Shown here piece after piece: positions 23,612 through 35,879 of a DNA stretch of 64,000 bases. Location of the stretch: positions 744,001 through 808,000 of the forward strand of contig JAMYGW020000002.1 in assembly GCA_025617375.2 (NCBI GenBank), read 5' to 3'. The DNA is from Acarospora socialis. Its lineage: Eukaryota; Ascomycota; Lecanoromycetes; Acarosporales; Acarosporaceae. Positions within the stretch are counted from its first letter, which is position 1. Every line of letters begins with the position of its first letter. The translations under genes were made by a program, and so were the position numbers. The notes below the pieces were generated by a model. The model ran no database searches. It saw only the letters and a program-made list of their open reading frames with translations, and was not told where the DNA came from.

Positions 23612-26600
23612 GAGTTTGATGTTTGCCCTCTTCGAACGCTGACAACAAAGCTTTCTAGAAGGGTCATGTTGCGCAAACGGGAAGGTGCATACTAGTAGAA
23701 AACCGAGTGACAAGATCTAGACTTGTGGTACTGTCCTCGTACCTCTGAAGTGGGAAGTAGGACGCTGAGAAGAGTAATTCACAAGATGCAGACCAGCCTT
23801 ACCTTGATGAAAGGTAACTGCTTCTCTACCACCAAACTGTGTAGAATGCATAAGCCGACAACTCCCTCGATCAGTTTTGTTCACGATGAAATGGCGGTGT
23901 CTCTTGACGCCGAAATGCTAAATAGAACGCACGGATAGCTTTGCAGACGAACTTGTCATCAACGCTAAGGCAGTGAAGCAGAACAACGCAAGAGCGGTCA
24001 ATACAAGAAGTAAGGAAGTATAAGGTAATCGAAGCAATTGAGAAAGGAGAACGTCATAGCAAAACACCTTGTAGAACAATAAGGTAAGGCAGCCCTTCGC
24101 AACTACCTTAGTTCTGAAGCATACGATTTCAACCTGTCGAGCTGGTCGCTTCGAGAGTGAGGCTTGAGATCTGCGACGAAGATCCATCTAGATACCTTAC
24201 CTTCTGCAGCTTTGTCCGTCCATTAAGCATATACAGTCTATCTCAAGATGGCTTTTGAAAACTTGGTTTGTGGAAATTCCAATGGCACTGGAGTCCTATC
24301 CATGGTTCACTGGTAGATATACTTTCTCCTTCAATCAAGCAGGACAGGACCTTGGGGCATTCCGATTCCGCGAAAAGCTTGTCAGCCTCAATCGTATACC
24401 TTTCCTTAGGGTATAAGGTACGTAAGATGGAGTAAGAGTCCGTGGAACGAGCATCTCATCAAGGTGTGACGAATTAGAAATCTCCAAAAACACGTAATTG
24501 AATTCTCGGCGATTATTGATGCTTCATTTTTTTGATAGGTGTTGCAAGGATAGAGCGGCGACTGCGTGGGATGTGGGATGCACAGTAACTGGTTACGGTA
24601 ATTGAGCCCACGGGCGAATCCCTCCGAAGAACGATGGATGATAAGTCATCCGCGCATTGATATTAGGATGTAGCGGAGTGGAACCCCGGAATGAGCGAGA
24701 TAGGCACTCCCTTCCTCCTTCCAGGGGCGCTATGGAGCTGCACACAGCATATGCAGGAGAGCCCTGGATTCCCATGGAGGACGGACCGAGCCCGCTGGTA
24801 CCCGCCCGGAACTTGTCTGACAATGAATGACTGTATCGCCGAACTGCAGTACAGATTGCGAGGATTACCACCCAGATAAGCTATGACACGACAGCGGATG
24901 AATTGTAGATACTTTGAGGGGACGCCAGATGAGTGTGATGGACAGTGTTGGTCTTGCGTTGCAGGGTACCAATTGCCGCCTTGATAGACCAGGTCCCGAG
25001 GGCTAGAGTACAGAGTCGGAAAGGGATCGAGTATCTCTGCTCAAATAAGCAACAGAGATGTTCATAAGACTCTAAGATAATATTTCTATAACCGCAAGAG
25101 GCTCTTAGGCTCGCCCTGCTTGGCTGGGTCCGAGGATTGAGCAGGGCGCAAAGCAAGCTGATGCCGGCAGGCCGCAGAAAATGAGGCGAGCAGGGCGGCC
25201 TGTAATCCACCGGCAAAGGATCTGTACCTGCGCCAAGCGATGTACCTGACATGGTCTCTGTGGACTGGCAATTGCACGGGTAGGTAGAGTACATAGTGCA
25301 TAGGTGTACATGCTGAAGATCGGTGTCGGCAAGCTATTGGGGACAGCAGACCGCTGATCTGGCATAATAGGCTCAAAGGAGAGTTCGCAAGTGAAGCGGA
25401 CCAAGATTGTTAACTCCGACTTCCATACGCTCCGTATTGGCGTACTATACACAATGCGGCAATGGGAAACGGTGAACAGTGTGAGGTCTATATATGCATG
25501 CCAGAAAAGATCGCTGCCGGGATACCATCTATACGCTGTTGAAACTCGATGTGTATGCAAACGACCCTGGACTCAGATTTCACTCCACACCACTTCCGCC
25601 CCTACTTGCGGAGTGTTCGACGCTGACAGGTTGACTTGCTTCGCCATAGTAGGCAGTCATCTGTCGGTGATATGGATTGCTCAACAGCCAGTGGTCATCT
25701 GGCCCTACCAGGCCCAACCGACTCCATAAAAGATGGTCCACGTCATCTAGGCATCGGATATTTGACCTTTCCATGGTAGACAACGATGATCTTTATATAG
25801 GGCTTCGGGGTGGCAGTGCGCTAAGTTACACAGTCAGCAAATTCGCCGCACTCTCAATGTCTTCACCACGGATCGAAAGGAAAAACTGCCCTTGTACGCG
25901 ACACCTTGGATATCCAAGGTAATATTGCAGGTATTAGTATAGTGACCACAACCCAGCAAAGCAAGGTCCTGACATACCTAGCTTCAATGGTACTGTCCAG
26001 CTGACTACTGACCGTATAATCAGAGGAAGAGTAACGCATAGGACTGTTTGTTAATGAAGATCCCCACTAAGGGCTTAGATGCCGGAAGAAACAAACCAGA
26101 GCGTTAGAGGGTTGTGGCAACGTCGATTCAGCCTCGACCAATCCCAGGGGCCTTTAAGGACTCCAGAATTCACCTGCATTGAGGCATTGATTTATCAAAC
26201 AGAAAAGAGACCCGAATATGGCTCCATTTAGAAACACGGTGAGACAAAAGAACTGTACTCCTCTGCGTCCCTTCATCCACAACGGTAAGCAGCATGGGTG
26301 ACATCAAAAGTGTCTCGGGAAAACCAACTGCTTCAAGGTTGTTGCAGAGCTGGAGCGTCGCAATGTAATCTGCTGAAACTCCTGCTGCAAGGGTAGCTCC
26401 TACACCGTGCACCATCAACAGAGCCCAGAGAAGCCGGTGTCATATTTCTGTTCCCCCAACATGTTGCCGCATCAGTACTCACAGTGCCATATAAATACTG
26501 AAGAGCTGTCATAGGTCTGTACCTCACGAGGATGAAGACTATCTGAGTCCCTGTTTCTGACCGCTTGCTGCCTTTGGAAGAGCAGCGGATACCAACAACA

Positions 26601-27396
26601 GAGGCGCGCGGAACGCGACACTTGTTACGAGAATTGACGTTCCAGTTACCTGGTCACTGGTCGCAGCCACAGTAATGCAGAGCGGCTGCAAGTCATCTGA
26701 CGCAGTGTCTGAAGATGTACCTTTCCGGTGGGTGTGGTCTTTGTGCTTAAAGATGGAGGTGTCTAGCGCTCTCCCACACACCGACGCCAAATCCTGTCGT
26801 GAGAATACTCAATGCTCGCTATCACAGCGACATCAGTAGCAATCTTTGCTTGCTGCTCTCACATGTGTTGAATAATAGAGTCTTTGAAAAACGCACCTGA
26901 TAGCCCCTGAGAAGAGACATGGGACCATCAGGTTCGGTTCAGTCTGCAAAGGTGAAGGGAAGCAAGCTCAGCTAAAGGACTTGCAGTTTGATAGTGAATC
27001 TATGTCAATCAATCGCGTCACATGAGCCTCTTAATATTGTTTCGCTCTCTGAATTGCATGCTCAAGATGTCTCTCCTCAGCGAAGTTAATCGAGTCTTGT
27101 GTGTGAATGCAGAACAGCAACATTTGGCGCAGACAATGCGATTTTTGCACGGGAGTTAGTCCACTGATGACGGAGGTTATTGTCAGGCCTCTCAGTTTGC
27201 TGCTGATATGGTTGAGCCAAACCCTGCCACGCCGCTCTTACTCTCACATCTCTCAATTTCTTGAAGTGCACATAGGGTTCAGGCGCGTGACTAGTCTCAT
27301 CTTTGAAACGCTTCTTACATTTCCACTTCACCCTTCCTTAAACCTACATGAGCACACATTCTACAATTCTCGTACTACAAGAAAAGCATCTTGACC
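23612..27396. other. Gene-poor 3.8-kb stretch
   Basis: It lies between the 5' end of the TCP11-family gene and the start of the carboxypeptidase, so both promoters are inside. I see no gene. It has several ACCTTA/TAAGGT motifs (for example 24018-24110, 24190-24205 and 24411-24422). Hydrophobic minus-strand fragments at 26170-26790 may be remains of a gene but are too short and broken to name. Confidence 0.45.
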
Positions 27397-29265
27397 ATGC
27401 TACCAACGTCGTTTCTCCTTCTGATTTCTCTATTCACGTGTCATGCTGTACTGTCTAAAGGTCTTGAAAACAGCAAGTATTCGGTCGGTCAGCTGCCAAA
27501 CTTGACATTCCAACCGCCTTCCAGCTGGGCCGGGGAGATATACATACCTGGTACCAAGAATGAGCTATTCTTCTGGCTGTTTGCAGGGGAGACCACAAAG
27601 GCGAATGATAATCTGATCAGTGAGAGTCCCTTTTCACCGGTCGCACTGGTGACATACTGACTCACTAACAGTCTGGTTGAACGGCGGGCCTGGTTGCTCA
27701 TCGCTGCAAGGTTTGACGTCTGAGAATGGCCCTCTATCATTCATAGGCAACCAGACAGCACCCAGTGCAAACGCTTACTCCTGGACGAAGCTTGGCTACA
27801 TTCTTTATGTTGACCAGCCTGTGGGCGTTGGGTACTCGACTGGACCGAACCAGACAACAGACAACTTTGATGTCACGCAAGGCTTCATCCACTGGCTCAA
27901 GGCCTTTTACGCCGAGTTTCCGGAACTGATGACGAAGACTACATACATTACGGGTGAATCCTATGCAGGTGTATATGTGAGTATTGTTCAGTCCCTAATT
28001 ATACCAAGCTTATAGCTTTGTGGGAGCTGAGTACCTTTACCTTGCCTCTGAGCATGCCGTTGGCTAACCATACTGACTCTCAAAGATACCCTACTTTGCA
28101 GACAAGATCCTCACAGACGGAGATCTCAATATCACGTTGAAAGCCGTTGCGATCGGTGACGGTACCCTAGGGAACTATGCAGCCATGTCCGATGTCGTCA
28201 CAACGACCTACATCCGCACGCACAAACATCTCTTGGCCGTGCCGCAGAATATCATAGATGTCTTCGACGAGGCCGACCAACAATGCGGGTTCAAACAAGT
28301 TCTCGAGCAGCTCACATACCCCCCGAAAGGCAGCATCACCATCTCAGGAAACCCTGAGGGCGAGACCTTCAAGCTCAGCAAACGGCAGGTCACAGCAGAT
28401 CCACGTTGCAATGCCAACGTCACGAGCCCGGCAGGCTTGAATCAGTCCATCTATGGACCGTGCAATTACGGCTGCGCCACGTTCACGAGCGCTGTAGATT
28501 ATTTCACCGCGACTAGACCATGGTACGCAATCTCTCAATGCACACTTCACTTCTTCCTCCGTTGGGACTGAATCAAGTAACTGCTGACCCATCACCCACA
28601 GTTTCAGCGCCTACAACATCGCCTGGAACTGCGAGACTACGCCCAGCGAGACCAACATCGTCAACTACCTGAACCTACCCGGCGTCCGCAACGCCATTCA
28701 CGCCGCGAACAAAACTTGGGAGATGTGCAACAGCACGATCCTCCACACGCTGTTGGAGGAGTTCGTCACGCCGCCGGCATACCATATCCTTCCCGACCTC
28801 CTCAGCCGCGGGCTTTTGGTGCATCTGTATTCGGGTGATCAGGATATGCGGCTGAATCATTTTGGCACCGAGCTGGTGATTCAGAACATGACGTGGTAAG
28901 CTCTTTCCTGTTGATGAGCTATCTCTAGATAGGATAACAGTGACAGCAATACTGATCAGAGTCCCGCAGGAACGGCAAGCAAGGTTTCCAGCACCCACCC
29001 GTTAACAGCTTTCTTGTCAACGGCGAGTACGCTGGCAACTGGGGTCGCGAAGTAAGTCCCTCCTTATCCTGCATCCAGACCTCCACACCCTTCCCACACC
29101 CTTGCTCCAAACGCACCTAACTGCACAATTCCACGTTACTGACACTCCATCCAGCGCGGTCTCTCCTACCACCACATCCTGAAAGCCGGGCATTTCGTGC
29201 CCCACGATCAGCCAGCCGCTGCCTTTGCCTTCCTTCGCGATTTCGTGATTGGAGCTGGGTTATAG
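27397..29265 (+). CDS. Secreted serine carboxypeptidase (peptidase S10)
   Basis: Six exons (27397-27619, 27672-27976, 28086-28522, 28602-28895, 28970-29051, 29155-29265) give 483 residues. Residues 1-20 are a signal peptide (LLLISLFTCHAVLS). The oxyanion/substrate motif WLNGGPGCSSLQG follows the first junction. The catalytic triad is visible: Ser171 in GESYAGV (end of exon 2), Asp401 in SGDQDMRLN, and His460 in AGHFVPHDQP. There are several N-glycosylation sites (NLT, NQT, NIT, NVT, NKT, NMT). The enzyme removes C-terminal residues from peptides at acid pH, in the vacuole or outside the cell. No C-terminal membrane segment is seen, so it is not Kex1. Intron positions were fixed by the conserved motifs, and the total is in frame. 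Confidence 0.93.
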
Positions 29266-29491
29266 TGAGGCAAATACGGTTCCTCTACGGACGATCCTGA
29301 GATCCAGGATAGTGTTTCTTTAGCTTTTGCCATTTCTTCACCTATGGCACCAAGTCTCTGCTTTGAGCGAGAGAGGGCTATATAGCACACATATGGCGTC
29401 TTCATCTTGAAGCGTTGAGCTGTAAAGCCATGTACTCGTAATATCCAGCTTTTTAGCGAAGCACGATTTCCTTTCCTATCTTCTCTGCAAC

Positions 29492-30757
29492 TCAGTAGTA
29501 CCCGAAATTCTGCCGTACCCACGGCTGGTGATAGGTTGAGTAATCGCGAACACCGGACAAGCCCAGCTCGGACGCAACGTTGACGTAGCCCTCCTCGTTG
29601 ACCTTCCCCTGCTTCGAGATCCGCTTCATCGAGTCCTCGTCGCCCTGCCATGGCGTGCGACTACCCACGCAAGCCACGATTAGCGTCTCGGTTTCTTGTT
29701 CCAAATACTATAGGGGTGTTAGGTTGACGTACCAATACACGCACTTGGCCTCATTTCCCTTCTGGCTAGCGGCCCACTGCTCGAAGCAGGTCTTATGGAT
29801 ATTATTGCCGCACGCCGCTTTGCACCAGACTATCTCTTCGGTTGCGGGTTCGAACTCTGTGAAGCAGATGGGGCAATCACCATCGATGCCTTTACGTTTG
29901 CCGGGATGGTCGTCGTCGCTGCTCGCTTTGTCGTGCGGGGCAGAGGGCGCGTTTGCGAAGATTTCGCGGAGTTCCTGGTTGCGGTGAGTATTGTTCTGAT
30001 ACAGGCGAAGGGGAAGAGTGGCGTAAGGAGGAGATCAATGCCAGCTGGTACTGCAGATGTTCCGGGGCTTTGAGCACTTTGTGGAGGACCTGAAGGGGTT
30101 CAGCTTTTTGCAAGACGGGAGTGTACGGTTGGTTATGCGTACGTAGACGATGTGTTTGCATTGGTTCCCTTTCTGGTTGTCGGGACACGTGCAGGTCGGC
30201 AGCTTGCCGATGTGGACGTTGTAGATGTTGCCCGTAGTGCCGGCAATGTCGATCGTCTCTTCGGGAGCTTCTTCAGTTCCGGCTCTGGTGCGATCGATCA
30301 CAAACATCCTTTCCACTCATTGTTAGGAACCAAAGGTAACGTGATGATCTCGGATGTTCAACTACCTTTGCGTCTGAGCACGATGTAGCTTGTCCATATA
30401 AATCGATGGCGCACTTTTGCGAAACATCTTAAGTCTCTTCTCCTCATCCTTACTCGATGTTGCTTTCGACTTCTTCCTCTTAGATGGTGTGACAATCTGT
30501 ACATCGTCCTCATCATCCCCTGTTAAGTCTATCACGTTCGCCTTGCCTCTGGGTGCTGATTTGGGTGTGTTCGCAACCTTTCTACGCTTTGTGGCGGTTG
30601 GGGATGTCAGTTCATTCTTGGCGAATTGATTCGCATCGGATCTGCGTTTGCAATTCGTAGAAAGCTTTTGAGAGGCTGGTGAGGTTTGAGGCGTTGACAT
30701 TGACTTGCGCTTACTGGCTGCTGATGATGTAGGTCCATTCTGATCTATTGAAGCCAT
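29492..30757 (-). CDS. SWIM and RING zinc-finger protein (probable E3 ubiquitin ligase)
   Basis: Exons are at 30366-30757, 30143-30308, then a third segment from 30090 down to 29733, and 29492-29660. Residues 1-130 are basic and disordered with nuclear-localisation-like runs (SKRKKSKAT). The SWIM finger reads CTCPDNQKGNQCKH (CxC...CxH). The RING starts CPICFTEF, continues CGNNIHKTC, and its last pair CVYC is formed only when the last intron (29661-29732) is removed. The C-terminus ends QNFGYY. SWIM plus RING is the layout of ZSWIM2/MEX-type E3 ligases. Inside the third segment, between EHLQYQL and ELREIFANAP (about 29990-30045), a further intron seems needed but no GT donor in the right phase is found; it may be a GC donor or a sequence error. 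Hence the exact protein length is open. Confidence 0.8.
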
Positions 30758-30993
30758 GATGGATGTATCTGTGAGCAGTGTGGGGACTTCAAGTCACGAG
30801 GTGGCGTTGTTGATGTTTTGGAGTCGCAAGTAGGAGAAACGTCATTAATCACGAAAGCACGTGTGTTAGCGAGGAATGTCAGCCCTACGGAGCTGAGCCT
30901 CCGATAGGAAACCCAGATGCGCGCCCCAAGACCATAAAAGAGGACAGCGTGTTGAAGATAGGTTAGGTAGACACAATACACCCTAGTCCACCA

Positions 30994-31671
30994 TTACTCA
31001 AGGTCTATCCTACTCAGCGCTTCCAGGCCTTGTTCATCATTATCATTACTATGGTCAGCATCCGAGTCCACGAACCACAGCCTCCCATAGTTGATACACA
31101 ATTCTTCCCCTGCTTCGATGTTCCGCAACGCTCTATAGGTGATACAACGGCTTTCTAGGTCTCGCTCCCAGTAGACGTTTTGCTCATAGCTAGAGTGGTT
31201 GAACATGGAGCCTAGGCCAAAGACTACCGCCTGAGTTTGGAGTATCTTCCCAGTGTGTTCATCCCGATATGGCCAATTGCTGTTATCAAGTAGAAAGGTA
31301 AGTCCTCGACCATTGTTGAGGTGAGTTGCGTGCCCGGTACTGACTAGGTGTAATGATTTAACTGCGTCGTTCTTATGGCTTCCTGCTCCTTCGGATCTAG
31401 CACTAGGGCTGGGCTCACTTCGACGACAGTTTTGGCTGATATATTAGAAGAGGCGAATACTCCTCGGCCTGGGCAACTGCGTTAGATGTTGAAACTAGAA
31501 CAATGCTCAATGAAAAAGCTGGACAATGTCCCCGGCTGCTTTCAGACCTTTTGGAGTGTCCAGTACCATCAATAGACCTGGAGCTCGCACTAATGTGATC
31601 CCTTGGATTTCAGCTTCGATTGTTGCACGCATCGCACGCTGTGTGATGTGACTCGTTGGAGTGCAAATCAT
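30994..31671 (-). CDS. Small SET-domain protein
   Basis: Three exons (31548-31671, 31345-31468, 30994-31279) give 177 residues. After splicing the SET landmarks appear in order: KGRGVFASSNIS (N-terminal GRG turn), NHYTYNW, then the catalytic GLGSMFNHSS with the NHS core, followed by YRALRNIEAGEELCINYG (the GEEL...Y end). Both junctions fall inside conserved motifs, which supports them. There is no post-SET cysteine cluster; the protein ends in an acidic tail. Such short SET proteins methylate lysines of histones or other proteins, with the substrate unknown here. The start is uncertain: the ATG at 31671 is used, and an in-frame ATG at 31632 is equally possible. It is divergent from TRAPPC13 and 236 bases upstream of the SWIM-RING gene, on the same strand. 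Confidence 0.82.
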
Positions 31672-31861
31672 GAGGGGAGTTTTATGTAACCCTACCTTAT
31701 TCACAGCTTCGACGTCGCCTTTGCTTTGCTTACTCAGCAACTGGGCAACACCTCAGTTCCGGCACCTTACTCATCCAGGTAGCTTACTGTACCTTACACT
31801 CCCACACATAACCCTTTCAAGGGAATTCAATCGTCCGTTGTGGACAGTTCTAAAACACTCG
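31672..31861. promoter_or_regulatory. Shared promoter of the SET gene and TRAPPC13
   Basis: Only 190 bases separate the two divergent starts. It holds CTACCTTA at 31692-31699 and TACCTTACAC at 31789-31798. Confidence 0.5.
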
Positions 31862-33034
31862 ATGTCTCATCAGAGGACACAGTCCACAGTTGAGGCTCAG
31901 AAAGAGCCACATTCAGTGTCCGTCAAAGGTAGGGTCCGGATCTACATGCCTGGCCGCACAATGACTGATGCACCCTAATAGTACTGAGGTAAGCGGAGAA
32001 TTGTGCTCAGATTGTTGCTTTGCTGGAACTAATAATATGCTAGGCTCTCAAAACCCTCTTTCTCTTATCAGTACCCTCTCCCTCAGGAGAGTTCTGAGCC
32101 GGACATTTCACCCAAGGCTGCCCTAAGCTACCCGTTGGGCAATGGCGATGATCAATTTATCTTAAGCCCATTGGTGAGTCAACGAGGTCTAATCATGTTT
32201 CTATATATTGTTGACTAGGCTCAGCTCACGCTCCCTCCGGCTTTCGGCTCGGCTTACGTCGGAGAAACATTCTTTTGTACCCTCTGTGCCAACAACGAGC
32301 TCTTGGATTCGCAAGATGCGCGTGTTATTAGCTCGGTGCGGATTTCTGCGGAGATGCAAACACCGTCTCAGACCTTGCCCCTCGAACTCACACCTTCTGA
32401 TGACGACACGTCAAGCTCAGGACTGAAGCCCGGCCAATCCTTGCAGAAGATAGTGCGCTTCGATCTTAAGGAAGAAGGCAACCACATCCTTACCGTTAGT
32501 GTGAATTATTCCGAGACATCCATATCTGCCAAAGACAACTCAGCTGCGAGCGGAAGGGTCCGAACATTCAGAAAGCTTTACCAGTTCACTGCTCAACCCT
32601 GTCTTGGTGTTCGCACGAAAGCTTCTGAATTACCCCCGGCACAGGTTCATAATACGGACCAGCTTGCTGAAAAAGCCCGGCCTCTGAGGTTTGCGCTTGA
32701 AGCGCAGTTAGAGAACCTGGCCGATGGCGCCATTACCCTGCAGCGAGTGTCTCTCGAACCGAACCCGCCATTCAAATCTACGTCCATTAATTGGGATACG
32801 GTGCCTGATGGGGCAGAGAAGAAGGACCTGCCGAAACTTGCTCCGCAAGATGTCTGGCAGGTTGCTTTCCTACTTGAACAGCAAAAGGAAGACCCTGACG
32901 GAAGCGAGGCAGCGCGGAAGGGCCTTTCGAAGGACGGCCGCATCGTCTTGGGCCAGCTTAACATACAGTGGCTCAGCAGTATGGGCGATCCTGGGATGCT
33001 GAGCACAGGATGGTTGACTACGAGGAGACGATAA
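31862..33034 (+). CDS. TRAPP complex subunit 13 (TRAPPC13 / DUF974)
   Basis: Four exons (31862-31928, 31982-31988, 32044-32173, 32219-33034) give 339 residues. The second exon is a 7-base microexon, TACTGAG, between introns of 53 and 55 bases. With it the protein reads HSVSVKVLRLSKPSFSYQYP, the expected family N-terminus. Further family marks are LTLPPAFGSAYVGETF (immunoglobulin-like beta domain) and the end STGWLTTRRR. TRAPPC13 is a peripheral subunit of the TRAPP-III complex, which acts as exchange factor for Rab1/Ypt1 in ER-to-Golgi traffic and autophagy. The length is near that of fungal family members, and the stop is where the family ends, so the open frames after it are not part of it. 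Confidence 0.88.
31982..31988 (+). other. 7-base microexon of TRAPPC13
   Basis: The microexon is preceded by CCCTAATAG and followed by GTAAGC. It completes a Val codon from exon 1, adds Leu, and gives the first two bases of an Arg codon finished by exon 3. Without it the frame is lost. Confidence 0.8.
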
Positions 33035-34740
33035 CATGCACTTCCAACAAGAATCCTCTTTCAGCATCCTTGAGAGCTCAAATCCTCGAACCGACTAGTT
33101 GGACGTTTTACCGCCATGACTACGGTATGATGCTAGTTCCTAGCGCCTTGAGGGAAGGAGAATATCACAGCCAGAGCATAAAGTCGTCGAATGGACTGGC
33201 GACATACAGCACATTCTATCAAGATCATTGTTGGCTTACTACCAACCCCGGCTGTCTGTGGCAAATATATAAGCCGCGCCCGACGTTGAAGGCTGGCTCA
33301 CTTGCTCTGACGAGTAAAGGAGAGGGGCTGAGGAGTAGACGCTTCAAGGTGGCGGCGCGAGGGGCTTCCCTACGCCAAACGACCTGCAAGGCACACCCGA
33401 CAACTGCATGGTGTAGAGATGGTATTCAAGATCAAGAGGAATTTACGCCAACGCGTATGGAGGCTTTCATGATTTCTCGCTCTCTCCGAGTATTGGTGGA
33501 GAATGGTACCAGATACAGTTACTATTAGCGTTGCGCTTAAATTTGCCGCAGGTCAAAGTTCTCTGATTTCTATCAAGACCAAAATGTTTGATCGCGATGG
33601 CGTCGTTGTTGGCTGGCTGGCTTCGGGAAGCTATCCACGAACTTACCGCCAAGCAAACCCTTTAGTAGCTTATTTCTTGGAGGATATCACATGTCATTTG
33701 CAGGTTCAGCCAGCCACAAGTACTTCTCCACACACCCCTCTCGATGTGCGATACGGGCGCACACGAATTCAACGTCCGAAATCTAATAGGGTATTGGTTT
33801 AACAGCTATCATGGCTGATGAGCTTGTACATCGCTTGAGATGTCAAGCTGTTGACTGAGGCTGCCGCCTGTACAGCACCATTGTAGGCGTGCGTTGGCTG
33901 GTTAGCTTGCTGCTGAACTTTGCTCTTAGCTTCTGCAAACTTCTGCATCATGTAACTGCATTCTCTCTCTGTGAATAATATATCGAACCCTGTGGATAAT
34001 GCTCTCAGCTGATGGCTTCCACGTACACGCCACTGCACAGCTGAATACGACTGCTTGTTCAGGGGTGTAAAGCCATCCTGCACGTTCGTCGCCCGGTGAA
34101 GGTGAAGAATCATGGTGAAGCGTATATACCGCTGCCCAAGAACACTCTTGGATTACTTCAACCCTTCAACTTACCTATCTACCCTGACAGTCCCGAGCTC
34201 CTTTACATCAATGAAAAATTCTTAGTAAGATGTCGAACACCACCAAGGACGCCAAGATTCAGGAGAAGTTTGAGTACTCGAAGACAACCCCCACCAACCA
34301 GCTTCCGGTCCAAATATACTGTTACAACCAGGGCCAGTACATCAAACTCAAAGACTGGCCATATACAGATATGCCCGCATATCCGGACCAGACCATGCCG
34401 GTGCCTCAGCAACTCGTCAAATGTATGCTAAAGGATTGGCTCGATTTGTGGTGGCAAAAGTACGAGATTCAGAAAAGGCTATACTAACCGATAAACACTT
34501 CTTTCACGACTTTCGATATCGAGAATGAGCTTCACGAGGCACCATCGAGAAATAGCGTGTTCGGACTCCAGCTCAAGGCCGATGTAGTTGCGGCTTCCCA
34601 GCATTACACCTTGTCCTTCCATCCAACCTCTGATTGCATGCATGTTCCCTCACCTTGACATCTTCCCACGGTTCGAGTAGAGCGGTCCTGCACATCAAGC
34701 AGGTGATCCTCGACCTGTGGATAGACTTGACGTGGCTTGG
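33035..34740. other. Stretch without a convincing gene
   Basis: Several medium open frames occur (33035-33528 plus, 33799-34113 minus, 34230-34487 plus) but none has a family signal. The one at 34230-34487 has a Tyr/Trp-rich, non-random look (QLPVQIYCYNQGQY) and might be an upstream exon of the next gene or part of a decaying gene; I could not join it. Confidence 0.4.
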
Positions 34741-35251
34741 ATGGCGCGGAAGAAGGGCATCATCGCTGCTGAGTCATTTGACAATGAGGCCTGCCTTCTG
34801 TGCATCGAGTACAAACGCCTGGGGGCCATGGATCTCGACGACTGGAGCCCAGCATTTACAGCGTGAGCATCTAGTGTCTACCACCAAATCGTCCACCGTC
34901 ACCCACTGATCAGTGTCCGTGCTTGACAGCAATAACCCCGAACACGGGCCCTTTGCCCCAATCAAAAGGAACGCCGTCAACATCTGCCGCCAAGTGTGCG
35001 ACTACATGAAAACGCGCAGGTCCAGACGGGCCTTGATCTTCGACTACCGCGCCATGGTGCTGCTGGCTTACCCAGGCGAAACCATTGACAGTGTGCACAC
35101 GATGAATTTCACCTGGATCAGGGAGGTTGAGGGGCCGCAAACGACAGGGAACGCGGCCTCGTTCCGGGCAATGGTTCTGGTTTGTCTGGTCGCTGCCATC
35201 TATGAGAACAAGCTCGATACAGGGTCTGTTATCTTGCCGCGTGGACATTAG
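34741..35251 (+). CDS. Unrecognised two-exon gene, possibly the 3' part of a decayed gene
   Basis: Two exons (34741-34862 and 34930-35251) joined by a canonical 67-base GT-AG intron give 147 residues in one frame. The joined reading ELNEACLLC-like start (ESFDNEACLLCIEYKRLG) into SPAFTANNPEHGPFAPIKRN and RRALIFDYRAMVLLAYPGE looks like a real globular protein, with an alternating hydrophobic pattern and a final helix (ASFRAMVLVCLVAAIYENK). I do not recognise the family. The N-terminal half may be missing: similar-looking coding sequence at 34230-34487 is separated by a stretch with stops. It could be a pseudogene or a rapidly evolving accessory gene. Confidence 0.35.
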
Positions 35252-35879
35252 AGCATGTAGCGTACCGAGTAAGGCAATACATCCATGCGCTGGATGTCGC
35301 AAAGCTAGCTGGACGGCATAGTCAATGAATTTATACAGGCTCTCAACGGAAGGCTGGATAGCTCGATGATATGTGGCAAGAGCCCTTTGACGACCAGTTG
35401 TTGACACTGTGAAAAGCACGGCCCGAATTTGGCTAATCTAACGAAAGCCGCGCCACATCACCGTCAACATGGTGCGCAGAGGAGACCAAAGATCATCGTC
35501 CCGTTCACAGCACACCTCTGACTGGCCTCTTGTGTACCTGAAAGTCAGCTCGGTAAGGCAATGCACAATGAAGCTCCCGCGAGTGGCATCGTCAGGCTGC
35601 AGTACTGGTCCAAAAAGGACAAGGGACGTATCAAGCATCTCATTTGTGACCATTGTGTGGAAGAGCTGAATAGTTGTGGACAAGTAAAGTAATCTATCAT
35701 AAGATTTGTTATAGAACACAACATATATGCAACGTGTGCCTTCCGGGTTCTAAGGGTTAGCTGCAGGTTACGTTGTGCAACCCAATGCGGCCAGCCTAAT
35801 TCAGCGTGACATCCTTCCCAGTCACATCACCCGTCTCTTACTCCGCTCCACCAGCACATTTCACTGTACTGGATCTCGT
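35252..35879. other. Intergenic stretch, no gene seen
   Basis: It lies upstream of the exonuclease gene and holds its promoter. Open frames are short and unsupported. Confidence 0.45.

Noticed and set aside
26170-26790. Hydrophobic minus-strand fragments that might be an old transporter gene
   Set aside because: The fragments are short, out of frame with each other and have no definite transporter motif.
29851-29870. GGTTCGAA-type words (also at about 48962) as possible tRNA T-loops
   Set aside because: No acceptor, D or anticodon stems surround them; one lies within the RING coding region.
32968-33528. A 186-codon frame overlapping the end of TRAPPC13
   Set aside because: TRAPPC13 ends at its family C-terminus TTRRR; the overlapping frame has no family signal and no ATG context of its own.
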